NCBI GenBank assembly: GCA_035642535.1 | Contig: DASQSE010000020.1 | Location: 1 to 64,000 of the forward strand | Direction of reading: 5' to 3' | DNA length: 64,000 nt | From: Jatrophihabitans sp035642535 | GTDB taxonomy: Bacteria > Actinomycetota > Actinomycetes > Mycobacteriales > Jatrophihabitantaceae | Shown here: positions 1 to 8,467 of the stretch, in pieces | Layout of the letters: every line of letters begins with the position of its first letter | Numbering within the stretch: the first letter of the stretch is position 1 | Program-made: the position numbers and the translations under genes | Notes under the pieces: generated by a model | Seen by the model: only the letters and a program-made list of their open reading frames with translations | What the model was told of the DNA's origin: nothing | Databases searched by the model: none

Positions 1-218
1 CTGCCTCGCGCGCGCTGAGCCTCATGCTGCGCGACACGCTGCTCACCGGCGAGGAGTACTACGCGATGGCCGCCGGCCTGGCGGACTCCGACGCCCCCGC
101 CACCGGAGAGATCCGGCTCACCGAGTGGATCGCCGAGCACGCAGCCGATCTCGGCCGCCGCTACGCCAACGAACTCGACCGGCACTTCCGCATCCCAACG
201 CGCCACCCTCTTCCATGA
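1..218 (+). CDS. C-terminal end of a probable NAD(P)-dependent epimerase/SDR-like protein (5' partial)
   Basis: An open frame enters from the left edge (codons in phase from base 3) and stops with TGA at 216-218, giving about 71 residues. The tail contains LTGEEYYAMAAGLADSD and later GRRYANELDRHF. This type of ending resembles, from memory, the C-terminus of actinobacterial NAD-dependent epimerase/dehydratase proteins, but the Rossmann domain that would prove it lies outside the window. An internal ATG at 24 exists, but the frame is open to the edge, so this is a fragment and not a 64-residue gene. Function is therefore tentative. Its stop codon lies inside the left arm of an inverted repeat at 214-268. 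Confidence 0.45.
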   Translation, partial: ASRALSLMLRDTLLTGEEYYAMAAGLADSDAPATGEIRLTEWIAEHAADLGRRYANELDRHFRIPTRHPLP

Positions 219-268
219 TCAACAGGGCCGAACCGTCGTCAGATGACGTCTCAGCGCTGTTGATCATG
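214..268 (+). terminator. Long inverted repeat overlapping the stop codon of the upstream gene
   Basis: Arms CATGATCAACAG (214-225) and CTGTTGATCATG (257-268) are perfectly complementary over 12 bp around a 31-nt loop. The left arm contains the TGA stop of the preceding gene. There is no T-run, so it may be a GC-independent terminator or an mRNA-stabilising hairpin. The rest of 269-308 shows nothing recognisable. Confidence 0.4.
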
Positions 269-308
269 AAATGGTAGGTGCGGCGCGCCAATGCCTGCCG
301 GACATGAG

Positions 309-335
309 CAACGGCCCGTATGAAACGGGCCGTTG
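309..335 (-). terminator. Hairpin terminator of the tRNA-Gln/tRNA-Glu unit
   Basis: CAACGGCCCGT (309-319) pairs with ACGGGCCGTTG (325-335) around a 5-nt loop, an 11-bp GC-rich stem starting only 2 nt beyond the encoded CCA of tRNA-Glu. There is no clear T-run downstream on the minus strand, as is common for actinobacterial terminators. Confidence 0.7.
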
Positions 336-337
336 TC

Positions 338-413
338 TGGTAGCCCCGAGCGGATTCGAACCGCCGCTACCGCCTTGAGAGGGCGGCGTCCTGGGCCACT
401 AGACGACGGGGCC
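338..413 (-). tRNA. tRNA-Glu (anticodon CTC)
   Basis: Read on the minus strand this folds into a full cloverleaf. The 7-bp acceptor stem is GGCCCCG with CGGGGCT (the first pair is a G-U wobble), discriminator A, and CCA is encoded (complement at 338-340). The D-arm contains GTCTAGTGGCCCAGGAC, the anticodon arm is CCGCC-CTCTCAA-GGCGG with anticodon CTC, and the T-arm carries GGTTCGAATCC. It lies directly downstream of tRNA-Gln and is probably co-transcribed. It is the substrate of GltX encoded at 9064-10506. Confidence 0.97.
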
Positions 414-431
414 AGAAACTTCTGTAACGCG

Positions 432-503
432 CTGGGGTACCAGGACTCGAACCTAGACTAACGGAGCCAGAATCCGTCGGGCTGCCAATTACCCCATACC
501 CCA
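432..503 (-). tRNA. tRNA-Gln (anticodon CTG)
   Basis: Minus-strand cloverleaf: acceptor TGGGGTA paired with TACCCCA, discriminator G, no encoded CCA (GCG follows). The anticodon arm is ACGGA-TTCTGGC-TCCGT with anticodon CTG, and the T-arm contains GGTTCGAGTCC. The A-U first acceptor pair is typical of tRNA-Gln. In organisms that use GatCAB (genes at 30389-33703) this tRNA is first charged with glutamate by a non-discriminating GluRS and then amidated. Confidence 0.96.
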
Positions 504-547
504 AGGGTCACCGGCCCGGCCGCTTTCGTCGCCCGGACCGACGGCAA

Positions 548-577
548 ACTCTACCGGACGGCCGCGAGTGCGACCAA
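548..577 (-). promoter_or_regulatory. Promoter of the tRNA-Gln/tRNA-Glu unit
   Basis: On the minus strand TTGGTC (572-577) and TAGAGT (548-553) are separated by 18 nt, about 45 nt upstream of the 5' end of tRNA-Gln. This fits a vegetative actinobacterial promoter (-35 TTGNNN, -10 TANNNT). The rest of 504-645 holds no gene. Confidence 0.55.
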
Positions 578-645
578 AACGCACTCACCCAGCACGCAAA
601 GCCGCCCGCGCCGCCGGGATTCGGCGGACGCGAGCGGCTCGACCT

Positions 646-1464
646 TCAGCTGGTGCGGATCGCGACCGTCTGCAGGTAGTCGGACGCGACACGCAGCGAG
701 CCATTACCGGCAACGTTGTTCTCCTCGGCCAGCGCGATCAGTTCGGCATCGAGCGACGCGCGTGCGTTGTCGTCCAGCGCCGCGAACGCCTTGTTGGTGG
801 GCCCGTAGTAGGTGACGAACGTGTCGAGCCAGTGCCGCGCGGAGCGGTAGCGGAACTGGAAGGCGTGCCGCTCGGTCTGGACGGACGCGCCCGCGCCGAA
901 CAGCCCCTGCACGTGCTCGTCCGTGCCCCACAGCAGCGGCGACGCCACTCCCGGCGGCGGCGCGACGTACGAGCCGACGATCTTGAACATCCGGCCGATG
1001 AAACCGTCCGGCGTCCATGCGGTGACCCCGATGCGTCCCCCCGGACGACACACCCGGATCAGCTCCGCCGCGGACTGCGCGTGGTCCGGGGTGAACATGA
1101 CGCCGAAGGTGGAGAGCGCGACGTCGAACGTGCCGTCCGCCCAGGGCAGCGCCTCCGCATCGGCGGTCTCGAATTCCATTGCCACCCGCTCGGCCGCAGC
1201 GCGGGCTTTCGCGCCGTCGAGCAGGGTCGGCACGTAGTCAGACGCGGTGACCTCGGCACCGCGGCGGGCGGCGGCCAACGCCGCGTTGCCGTTGCCGGCG
1301 GCCACATCCACGACGCGCTCGCCCGCGGAGACGTCGACCGACTCGCACAACGTCTCACCGGTGAGCTGCAGCGTCGTACCGATCACCGCGTAGTCGCCGG
1401 TCGCCCACGTCGCCTGCTGCTTGGCCTTGACGGCCCCGAAGTCGATAACTGCGGTTTCAGTCAT
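646..1464 (-). CDS. Class I SAM-dependent methyltransferase
   Basis: 272 residues. The SAM-binding motif I is at about residues 45-60 (VVDVAAGNGNAALAA), followed by an acidic motif II region (EVTASDYVPTL) and a post-motif DVALSTFGVMF, the layout of UbiE-like small-molecule methyltransferases. The substrate cannot be read from sequence. The ATG at 1464 is preceded by a good GGAGG about 6 nt upstream, so a longer reading that runs over the divergent regulator is not credible. It is divergent from the LuxR-type ATPase regulator at 1570, about 105 nt away, which may control it. The N-terminal half lacks any signal peptide or membrane segment, so it should be cytosolic. Confidence 0.88.
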   Translation of the reverse strand: MTETAVIDFGAVKAKQQATWATGDYAVIGTTLQLTGETLCESVDVSAGERVVDVAAGNGNAALAAARRGAEVTASDYVPTLLDGAKARAAAERVAMEFETADAEALPWADGTFDVALSTFGVMFTPDHAQSAAELIRVCRPGGRIGVTAWTPDGFIGRMFKIVGSYVAPPPGVASPLLWGTDEHVQGLFGAGASVQTERHAFQFRYRSARHWLDTFVTYYGPTNKAFAALDDNARASLDAELIALAEENNVAGNGSLRVASDYLQTVAIRTS

Positions 1465-1569
1465 GAAGACCTCCACAATCCTTCCGGAAGACCTGATCGG
1501 GAACGGGAACGGCGTCCAGCCTCGCCGGATCGGGCGGCGACGGGCATCCGTACCAAGTACGGATTTGCG

Positions 1570-4026
1570 ATGCTGGCACGTATGGGGGACGCGCCGGCGT
1601 TGACGCCGAAGGAGGCCGAGGTACTCGAACTCGTCCGCGAACGCCTCACCAACGCCGAGATCGCCGCTCGGCTCTTCGTGTCCGAGCGGACGGTCGAATC
1701 GCACGTGGCCGCGGTGCTGCGCAAGTTGCAGGTCCCCAACCGGCGGGCGCTGGTCAAGCCCGTCGCGCCGCGTTCGCGTGGCAACCTGACGCAGCGGTTG
1801 ACGAGCTTCGTCGGACGCACCCACGAGATGGCCGAGCTGGACCAACTGATCGCGAACGGCCGGATCGTCACGCTGATCGGACCTGCGGGTTCGGGCAAGA
1901 CGCGACTCGCGACCGAGGCGGCTGCCGCTTGCCTGCCGCGCTACTCGGACGGTGCCTGGTTCGTCGACCTCGCCTCCGTCACCACCTACCATGGCGTCGC
2001 GGAAAAGGTGCTGATCGTGCTCGGCGGCCGGCAGAGTCCGGGCCGCTCGGCAGAGGAAACGCTGCTCGGCATCGCGCGCGACAGGTCGGCGGTGGTCATC
2101 CTCGACAACTGCGAACACCTGCTCGCCGCGTGCGCACACGTGGCCGGGATCCTGGCCGCCGCGGCACCGACCATGCGGGTCGTCGCCACGAGTCGCATCC
2201 CGCTCGACGTGCCTGGCGAAGTGGTGTTCACGGTGCCGCCGCTCGCGACGCCCGCCGACGACGCGGACACGGCAGGCAACGACGCCGTCCAACTGTTCGT
2301 CGATCGGGCGCGCGACGCGGGCGCGACCGTCGATCTCGGCAAGGACGCGGCGCCGGTGGCCCGGTTGTGCCGTCGACTCGACGGGCTGCCGCTCGCACTC
2401 GAACTGGTCGCGCCGCGGCTGCGCGCATTCACACCCGGTCACTTGGTGGAGCTGCTCGACAACCGCTTCGAGCTCGTCGCCTCCACCGGCGCTGGTCGGC
2501 CGGCGCGTCATCAGACGCTGCGCGCGGCCATCGAGTGGAGCTACGACCTGCTCGACGCGGACGAGCGCGCGCTGTTCCTCAGGCTGTCGGTGTTCGCCGG
2601 TTCGTTCGACGTCGACTCGGCCGCGACGGTGTGTGCCGACGACCGCTTGTCGCGCAGCCGGGTGCTGGCGATCTTCCCGCGCTTGGTGGATCGGTCGCTG
2701 GTGGTGGTGCACGCGGGTCGGCACGCGCATCGGTACCGGCTGCTTGAGTCGCTGCGCGAGTTCGCGGCGGAGCGGCAGGATCCGGCCATGGCGACTGCGA
2801 CGGCCGACCGGCACGCGGCCTACTACCTCGAACTTGCCGAGGCGGCGCAGCCGAAGCTGCATCTCACCGCGGGCGCTCCGTTGCGCGACCGGCTCCGGCT
2901 GGATCAGGACGAGATGGCGCACGCACTCAGCTGGTGCGCGCGCGCAGCGCCGGAGCGCGCCGTCCGGTTCGTCGCCGCGCTGTGCGAGTTCTGGGCCATC
3001 GCCGATGCCACCAGCACTGGCATCGAGTGGGCCGACCGGGTGCTGGCCCTGGACGACGGCGCCGCCGGCGCGCCGGCCGATCGCGCCCGCGCCCTCATCG
3101 GAGCGACGGCGCTGATCAGTGCGGCCGACTCCGTGTCGGCGACGCGCTACGGCTGGGCGGCGCTGGAGCTGGCCCGCGGCCTCGGCGACGCCGAACTCGT
3201 CGCACAGGCCCAGGCCAACCTCGTCGAGGCGCACGCCTACCTGGGTGACGCCGAGATAGCCACCGAACTGGCCGAGGACGCCATTCGGCACTTTCGCGAG
3301 ACCGGCAACAAATGGGCGGTCGGGGACGCGCAGGTGAACCTCAGCTTCGTCAAGCGCGGCGCGGAGGCGATCGCGTTGCTCGAGCGCGCGCTCGCCGCCG
3401 TCACGTCAGCCGGTGATCTTCGCGGGGCCGCCAACGTCAACTACGTGCTCGCCGATCGGTATGTGCGCGAACTCGGCGACGCCGACGCGGCGCAGCCCTA
3501 TGCGGAAAGGGCCCGCGATCTCGCCGAGCAGATCGGCAGCCGGCATCAACAGGTGCACGCGGCGTCGATGCTGGCCGAGATGAGCTTCGCGCGCGGCGAC
3601 GTCGCGACGGCAACCGACGAGGCGCAGCGCTGCGTCGACGCGTTCGAGCGGCTCGGCGACGCCCGTTGCGTCTCCGCGATGACCTACCTGCTCGCGAAGT
3701 GCGCGGCGGCTCGCGGCAACGCGACGGAAGCACTGCGCCTCGTTCGGGACGTCCTCGAGATGGCCAGGCGCGCCGCGCAGGCACGCACCGTTCCGCTCGC
3801 GCTCGACCTTGCCGCGTACCTGCTCGCCCGGCCGGCGCCGGAGATCGCATTCGCGTGCGCGGTCGCGGCCGACGCCCGTTCGGACAGTTTCGGTTTGGGC
3901 CGCCGACCACATCGCGTCGAGCCGGACGCGGTGCGCAGGGCCGATGCGCCGCCGACCCTGCCGAGCGCGGACGAGGTCGTCGCACTGCTCGACGACGCGC
4001 TGCTGGAGCGGGTCGCGTCCTGCTGA
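1570..4026 (+). CDS. Large LuxR-type transcriptional regulator with NB-ARC-like ATPase domain
   Basis: 818 residues from ATG 1570 (an in-frame ATG at 1582 is an alternative; neither has a convincing ribosome site). An N-terminal LuxR helix-turn-helix (LTPKEAEVLELVRERLTNAE through SERTVESHVAAVLRKLQV, about residues 11-60) is followed by an ATPase with Walker A GPAGSGKTRLA and Walker B VVILDNCEHLL, a sensor-like TSRIPLDVPGE, and a long helical, TPR-like C-terminus. The inverted order (HTH first, ATPase second) differs from MalT/LAL proteins, in which the HTH is C-terminal, but is common in actinobacterial NB-ARC-like regulators. An open frame runs further upstream over the divergent methyltransferase but has low-complexity Arg-rich content and is an artefact. 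It probably regulates neighbouring genes in response to an unknown ligand. Confidence 0.88.
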   Translation: MLARMGDAPALTPKEAEVLELVRERLTNAEIAARLFVSERTVESHVAAVLRKLQVPNRRALVKPVAPRSRGNLTQRLTSFVGRTHEMAELDQLIANGRIVTLIGPAGSGKTRLATEAAAACLPRYSDGAWFVDLASVTTYHGVAEKVLIVLGGRQSPGRSAEETLLGIARDRSAVVILDNCEHLLAACAHVAGILAAAAPTMRVVATSRIPLDVPGEVVFTVPPLATPADDADTAGNDAVQLFVDRARDAGATVDLGKDAAPVARLCRRLDGLPLALELVAPRLRAFTPGHLVELLDNRFELVASTGAGRPARHQTLRAAIEWSYDLLDADERALFLRLSVFAGSFDVDSAATVCADDRLSRSRVLAIFPRLVDRSLVVVHAGRHAHRYRLLESLREFAAERQDPAMATATADRHAAYYLELAEAAQPKLHLTAGAPLRDRLRLDQDEMAHALSWCARAAPERAVRFVAALCEFWAIADATSTGIEWADRVLALDDGAAGAPADRARALIGATALISAADSVSATRYGWAALELARGLGDAELVAQAQANLVEAHAYLGDAEIATELAEDAIRHFRETGNKWAVGDAQVNLSFVKRGAEAIALLERALAAVTSAGDLRGAANVNYVLADRYVRELGDADAAQPYAERARDLAEQIGSRHQQVHAASMLAEMSFARGDVATATDEAQRCVDAFERLGDARCVSAMTYLLAKCAAARGNATEALRLVRDVLEMARRAAQARTVPLALDLAAYLLARPAPEIAFACAVAADARSDSFGLGRRPHRVEPDAVRRADAPPTLPSADEVVALLDDALLERVASC

Positions 4027-4032
4027 GGTTCG

Positions 4033-5634
4033 CTACCCGGCCAGCATCATCGACGCGGCGTGTTCGCCGATCATCATCGAGGCGGCATTCGTGTTGCCGC
4101 CGACGATGCTCGGCATGATCGACGCGTCCACCACGCGCAGCGCCGCGACGCCGCGCACCCGCAGTTGCGGGTCGACGACGGCCTGCTCGTCGACGCCCAT
4201 CCGGCACGTCCCGACCGGGTGATAGACGGTCGTGGCGCGGTTGAGCACCTCCTTCGCGAGGTCGGCGCGCGTCGCGTGCTGCGTGCCGGGCGCGATCTCC
4301 ACCTCCACGCCGTCGCAGATGGCGGTATTCGCCATCGTTTCGCGGATCAGCTCCATGCCGTCGACGAGCACGTCGATGTCGTGCTGCTCGTCCAGGTAGT
4401 TGGGATCGATCGCCGGCGCGGCGGGCGGGTCGTCGGACGTCAGGCGGAAGGTGCCGCGGCTCTTCGGGTAGATGAGCGTGGACATGATCGTGAGCGCCCG
4501 GCGCGGATCCGGCTTGTGGCGGATCGGCGCGTCCTGGTTCGGGGACGGGTAGCTCCACGGCAGCACGTGCAGTTGCAGGTCGGGGATCTGCGCCGCGTGC
4601 CGGGTCCGCGCGAACGCGACCACCTCGAACACGCTGCGCGCGAGCCAGGTGCTGTCACCGCGCAGGTTCTCCTGCATGAACGCCCGCCCGAAGTACAGCG
4701 GTGACGGCTTGCGCAGCGCGGTCGGCATCGCGAACGACATCGGCACGAACATGTGGTCGTGCAGGTTGTCGCCGACGGGCAAATCGGCGACGACGCCGAT
4801 CCCGAACGCACGCAGGTGCTCGGCCGGCCCGATCCCGGAGAGCATCAGCAGGTGCGGCGAGCCGAACACGCCGCCGCTGACGATCACCTCGCGTTCGGCC
4901 CGGATCAGCTCGCGGCCGTTGCGCGTCAGGATCTCCACACCCGTCGCCCGGCCGTTCTCGACGACCACGCGGGCCACCTGCGTGCGCGGCAGGACGCCGA
5001 GATTCGCCGGCGCGCCGTCCAGGTAGCCCACCGCGGTGCTGTATCGCAGCCCGCCGGCGTTGCTCTGCTGGAAGATCGAGACGCCGTCCTGCTCGGCGGC
5101 GTTGTAGTCCTCGTTCTTCTTCAGCCCGGCGGTGACGCTCAGCGCCTCGATGAAGCACTCGGACGCGGGCGTCAGTTCACGGGCGCGGGTGACCTTGATC
5201 GGGCCGTTCCCGCCGCGGTAGTCGTTGCCGCCGTCCTCGAAGCTCTCGAACTTCCGGAAGCTGGGCAGCACGTCGGCATAGCTCCAGCCGGTGTTGCCTG
5301 CGGCGGCCCAGTCGTCGAAGTTCTTGCGGTTGCCCCGGACGAACACCATGCCGTTGATCGAGCTCGACCCGCCGAGCACCTTGCCGTGCGTCTGCGGGAT
5401 CCGGCGGCCCAGCGCGTGCTTCTGCTCGACGGTGTAGTGGCCCCAGTCGACCTTCGCCTTCAGCTGCGGGACGCTGTGCATCGGGCCGATCATCCCCGGC
5501 TTGCGCACCAGCTGGATGTTGTCCCGGCGCCCGGCCTCGATGAGGATGACGCTCGCGCCGGCGTCGGCCAGCCGCCGCGCCACGATGCTCCCGGAGCTGC
5601 CGGAACCGACGACGACGTAATCGGCGCCGCGCAT
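4033..5634 (-). CDS. GMC-family FAD-dependent alcohol oxidoreductase (choline dehydrogenase-like)
   Basis: 533 residues. N-terminal FAD Rossmann motif VVGSGSSGSIVARRLADAG, the GMC signature around HGKVLGGSSSINGMVFVRGN (about residue 75), second signature GVFGSPHLLMLSGIGPAEH, and the C-terminal catalytic region YHPVGTCRMG with GGNTNAASMMIGEHAA. GMC enzymes oxidise primary alcohols to aldehydes; the substrate is unknown. The ATG at 5634 shares its A with the TGA of the upstream aldehyde dehydrogenase (TGATG), so the two are translationally coupled and probably oxidise an alcohol to an acid in sequence. A TTG one codon earlier is an alternative start. It converges with the LuxR regulator, 6 nt apart. 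Confidence 0.9.
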   Translation of the reverse strand: MRGADYVVVGSGSSGSIVARRLADAGASVILIEAGRRDNIQLVRKPGMIGPMHSVPQLKAKVDWGHYTVEQKHALGRRIPQTHGKVLGGSSSINGMVFVRGNRKNFDDWAAAGNTGWSYADVLPSFRKFESFEDGGNDYRGGNGPIKVTRARELTPASECFIEALSVTAGLKKNEDYNAAEQDGVSIFQQSNAGGLRYSTAVGYLDGAPANLGVLPRTQVARVVVENGRATGVEILTRNGRELIRAEREVIVSGGVFGSPHLLMLSGIGPAEHLRAFGIGVVADLPVGDNLHDHMFVPMSFAMPTALRKPSPLYFGRAFMQENLRGDSTWLARSVFEVVAFARTRHAAQIPDLQLHVLPWSYPSPNQDAPIRHKPDPRRALTIMSTLIYPKSRGTFRLTSDDPPAAPAIDPNYLDEQHDIDVLVDGMELIRETMANTAICDGVEVEIAPGTQHATRADLAKEVLNRATTVYHPVGTCRMGVDEQAVVDPQLRVRGVAALRVVDASIMPSIVGGNTNAASMMIGEHAASMMLAG

Positions 5635-7142
5635 CAACGGAACTTCCGGCCGTAGCGCAGCCTGACCACCTTGCGGACCACGTCGAAGTCGTCCTTCCCG
5701 CGCGGGAAGCGCTGCATGTCCTGCCCCAGCTGGAACCGCTTGCGCGTCGTCGCCTTCGCGCGGGTGAATTCACGCAGCCCGTCGTCGCCGTGGAAGCGGC
5801 CGAAGCCGCTGTCGCCCACGCCGCCGAACGGCAGCGACGGCATGCCGACGAACGTCAGGACGGAGTTGATCGTCGTGCCACCGGCCCGCAACCGGTGCGC
5901 GATCTGCCGGCCCTGCGACTTGGCGAACACCGATGAGCCCAGGCCGTACCGCGTCGCGTTGGCGCGCGCGATCGCCTCGTCCTCGTCCTTGACCGTGTTG
6001 ATGACGACGACCGGCCCGAACGTCTCCTCCTGCACCACGGCGGACTCCTCGGGAACGTCGACGAGCACGATCGGGTGGACGAACGGCGGTCGGATCGACT
6101 CGAGGCCGCCGACGAGCGCGCTGCCGCCGTGCTCGAACGCATCCGTCACGTGCCGGCGGACGATCTCGATCTGGTTCGGCAACGTCATCGGCCCGATGTC
6201 GCTCATCGGCTCCATGCCGACCGAGACCTGCTCGGCCTTCTCCTTGACGCTGCCCAGGAACTCGTCCCGCACGTGTTCAACGACGTATACGCGCTCGACC
6301 CCGACGCAGGCCTGGCCGGAGTTCCACATCGCGCCCCAGACGACTGCGGCCGCAGCGCTTTCGATATCCGCATCGGCAGCCACGACGGTCGCGTCCTTGC
6401 CGCCCAACTCGAGCAGCACCGGCGTCAGGTTCTCCGCGCAGGCGGCCATCACCCGGCGGCCGGTCGGCACCGAGCCGGTGAAGCCGAGCTTGTCGATACC
6501 GGAGCGGCACAGCGCGGCGCCCGTCTCGCCGAAGCCGGTGACCCAGCTGACCAGGCCCTCCGGCGCGTCCGGGTTGGCACGGTAGAACGACTCGGCGGCG
6601 TAGACGCCCGTCGCGGCACTGATCTCACTGGGCTTGAGAATGACGGCGTTGCCGGCCGCCAGCCCATACGCGAGTCCGCAGAGCGCGGTGTAGATCGGCG
6701 CGTTCCACGGCGTGATGACGCCGACGACGCCGAGCGGTTCGTAGGACACCCGCGCGGCGAAGTTCATCATTGCGAGCCCGGGTGCCACGCGCCGTTCGCC
6801 GAGCACCCGCTTTGCGTGGGCTGCCGACCAGCGCACGTCCTCCAGGCCGGCGAGCAACTCGAACTGGACGTCGGGCTTGGGTTTGCCGGTCTCGCGGAAA
6901 CCGAGGTCGTACAGGGTGTCGCAGTCCCGGGCCAGCCAACGGACCCATGCGTGCATCTGCCGCTTGCGGCCCGCGAAGCCCTGCGCCGCCCACCACTGCT
7001 GCGCCACGCGGCCGCTGGCGACGCGCTCGGCGATGTCTTCGACGGTGTGCACCGGAAAGCTGCCCACGGCCTCGCCGGTCGCCGGATTGCGAACCTCGAA
7101 GCTCTCCCGGTCGGACCCGACCTTCTGGAGCTGAGCAGTCAT
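5634..7142 (-). CDS. NAD(P)-dependent aldehyde dehydrogenase
   Basis: 502 residues, the usual ALDH length. NAD site around VIKLP-equivalent VILKPSEISAAT, glycine motif FTGSVPTGRRV, general base LELGGKDATVV, and the catalytic cysteine in GQACVGVERV. The late motif EETFGPVVVINTV is also intact. First gene of a two-gene unit with the GMC oxidoreductase, overlapping by one base at TGATG. A ribosome site GAGGA lies about 10 nt upstream of ATG 7142, and a -10-like TAACGT occurs about 37 nt upstream. The pairing suggests oxidation of the aldehyde produced by the GMC enzyme; substrate unknown. Confidence 0.9.
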   Translation of the reverse strand: MTAQLQKVGSDRESFEVRNPATGEAVGSFPVHTVEDIAERVASGRVAQQWWAAQGFAGRKRQMHAWVRWLARDCDTLYDLGFRETGKPKPDVQFELLAGLEDVRWSAAHAKRVLGERRVAPGLAMMNFAARVSYEPLGVVGVITPWNAPIYTALCGLAYGLAAGNAVILKPSEISAATGVYAAESFYRANPDAPEGLVSWVTGFGETGAALCRSGIDKLGFTGSVPTGRRVMAACAENLTPVLLELGGKDATVVAADADIESAAAAVVWGAMWNSGQACVGVERVYVVEHVRDEFLGSVKEKAEQVSVGMEPMSDIGPMTLPNQIEIVRRHVTDAFEHGGSALVGGLESIRPPFVHPIVLVDVPEESAVVQEETFGPVVVINTVKDEDEAIARANATRYGLGSSVFAKSQGRQIAHRLRAGGTTINSVLTFVGMPSLPFGGVGDSGFGRFHGDDGLREFTRAKATTRKRFQLGQDMQRFPRGKDDFDVVRKVVRLRYGRKFR

Positions 7143-7227
7143 CGTTCCCGTCCTCGCTCGGATTCGCAGAACGAGAACACGTTACAGTTTTGCCTCCGCC
7201 GACGCGACCCGAACCCGTCCATCTACT

Positions 7228-7280
7228 GAGTTGTCCGCCCTTGGTGACGTGATGACGTGCCGAAGGGCGGACAACTCGGG
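7228..7280 (-). terminator. 53-nt hairpin repeat, copy A (terminator downstream of acyl-CoA dehydrogenase)
   Basis: GAGTTGTCCGCCCTT (7228-7242) and AAGGGCGGACAACTC (7263-7277) form a perfect 15-bp stem with a 20-nt loop. It begins 14 nt beyond the stop of the minus-strand acyl-CoA dehydrogenase. A near-identical element is at 43136-43188, downstream of etfA, so this is a dispersed repeat used as, or acting as, a terminator. Confidence 0.75.
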
Positions 7281-7294
7281 AAGGCGGGCGGCGC

Positions 7295-8440
7295 TCAGAG
7301 GAACCGGGAGATGATCTCTTTCATGATCTCGTTGGTGCCGCCATAGATCTTCTGGATGCGCGCGTCGGTGTACATCCGCGAGATCGGGTACTCGGCCATG
7401 TAGCCGTACCCGCCGAAGAACTGCAGGCATTCGTCCGCGACATCGCACTGCATCTGCGTCGTCCACCACTTCGCCATCGAGGCGGTCGCGACGTCCAGCC
7501 CGCCGGCGAGGTGCTTGACGATGCAGTCGTCCACGAACACCCGGGCGATCTTCGCGACCGTCGCGACCTCGGCGAGCTTGAACTTGGTGTTCTGGAAGGC
7601 GAACACCGGTTTGCCGAACGCCTCCCGGTCCTTCGTGTACTTCAGCGTGTGGGCGAGCGTCTCCTCGATCGCCGTGACGGCGGCGACGGCGAGGATCAAC
7701 CGCTCCTGGGGCAGCTGCTGCATCAGCTGTATGAAGCCCTGTCCCTCGTCAGTGCCGAGCAGGTTCGCCGTCGGCACCCGCACCCCGTCGAAGAACAGCT
7801 CGGCAGTGTCCTGGCCGTGCTGCCCGATCTTCTTCAGCACGCGGCCACGGCTGAAGCCGTCCAACTCGTCGGTCTCGGCGACGATCAGCGAGATTCCCTT
7901 GGCGGCGTTGTCCGGATCGGTCTTGGCGACGGTGATGACGAGATTCGCGTGCAGCCCGTTGGAGATGAACGTCTTCGAGCCGTCGAGGACGTAGTCGTCG
8001 CCGTCCTTGATCGCTCTTGCCTTGACGTTCTGCAGGTCCGAGCCCGTCCCGGGCTCGGTCATCGCGATCGCGCCGACGTAGTCGCCACTGGCGAGTTTCG
8101 GCAGCCAGCGCTGCTTCTGCTCCTGCGTGCCATAGGTGGCGATGTAGTGGGCGACGATCGTGCTGTGCACCGCGGTGCCGAGACTGGGTGCGAGCGTGCG
8201 TGCCTGCTCCTCCGCCAGCACCGCGTCGAGTGCGAACGTGCCGCCTCCGCCGCCGTACTCGGTCGGGATCGACGGGCAGAGCAGCCCCAGCTCGCCGGCC
8301 TTGTTCCACACCTCGCGATCGACGTGCTGCTGCTCGCCCCACCGCTGTTCGTGCGGTGCGCACTCCTTCTCGAGGAAGGTGTGCGCGAGGTCGCGGAACG
8401 CCTCGACGTCGTCGTCGCTCCAGGCCGGACGGACGCTCAT
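7295..8440 (-). CDS. Acyl-CoA dehydrogenase
   Basis: 381 residues from ATG 8440, which has GGGAAGGG about 10 nt upstream; a longer reading to 8485 would run through the operator and lacks a ribosome site. FAD/acyl-CoA signature MTEPGTGSDLQNVKARA near residue 140, and the C-terminal motif IQKIYGGTNEIMKEIISR that ends this family. It introduces a double bond in acyl-CoA thioesters, passing electrons to ETF (etfA/etfB are at 43197-44949). Chain-length preference cannot be read. A 17-bp palindrome overlaps its promoter region, so it is probably repressed by a TetR-type regulator that is not encoded next to it. Confidence 0.93.
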   Translation of the reverse strand: MSVRPAWSDDDVEAFRDLAHTFLEKECAPHEQRWGEQQHVDREVWNKAGELGLLCPSIPTEYGGGGGTFALDAVLAEEQARTLAPSLGTAVHSTIVAHYIATYGTQEQKQRWLPKLASGDYVGAIAMTEPGTGSDLQNVKARAIKDGDDYVLDGSKTFISNGLHANLVITVAKTDPDNAAKGISLIVAETDELDGFSRGRVLKKIGQHGQDTAELFFDGVRVPTANLLGTDEGQGFIQLMQQLPQERLILAVAAVTAIEETLAHTLKYTKDREAFGKPVFAFQNTKFKLAEVATVAKIARVFVDDCIVKHLAGGLDVATASMAKWWTTQMQCDVADECLQFFGGYGYMAEYPISRMYTDARIQKIYGGTNEIMKEIISRFL

Positions 8441-8467
8441 GGCTGCGGACCCTTCCCTCGACAAACG

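Noticed and set aside
338..503. tRNA genes as attachment site of an integrated element
   Set aside because: No integrase, and no repeat of the tRNA 3' end was seen elsewhere in the window.
1465..3291. Long minus-strand open frame extending the methyltransferase across the LuxR gene
   Set aside because: The extension is Arg/Gln-rich shadow coding opposite a clear LuxR-ATPase, and the ATG at 1464 has a good ribosome site.
7173..7186. KstR-like site (AAC-AC-GTT core) upstream of the ALDH gene
   Set aside because: One mismatch to the usual consensus, and the same bases serve as a -10-like TAACGT on the minus strand. No cholesterol gene is near.
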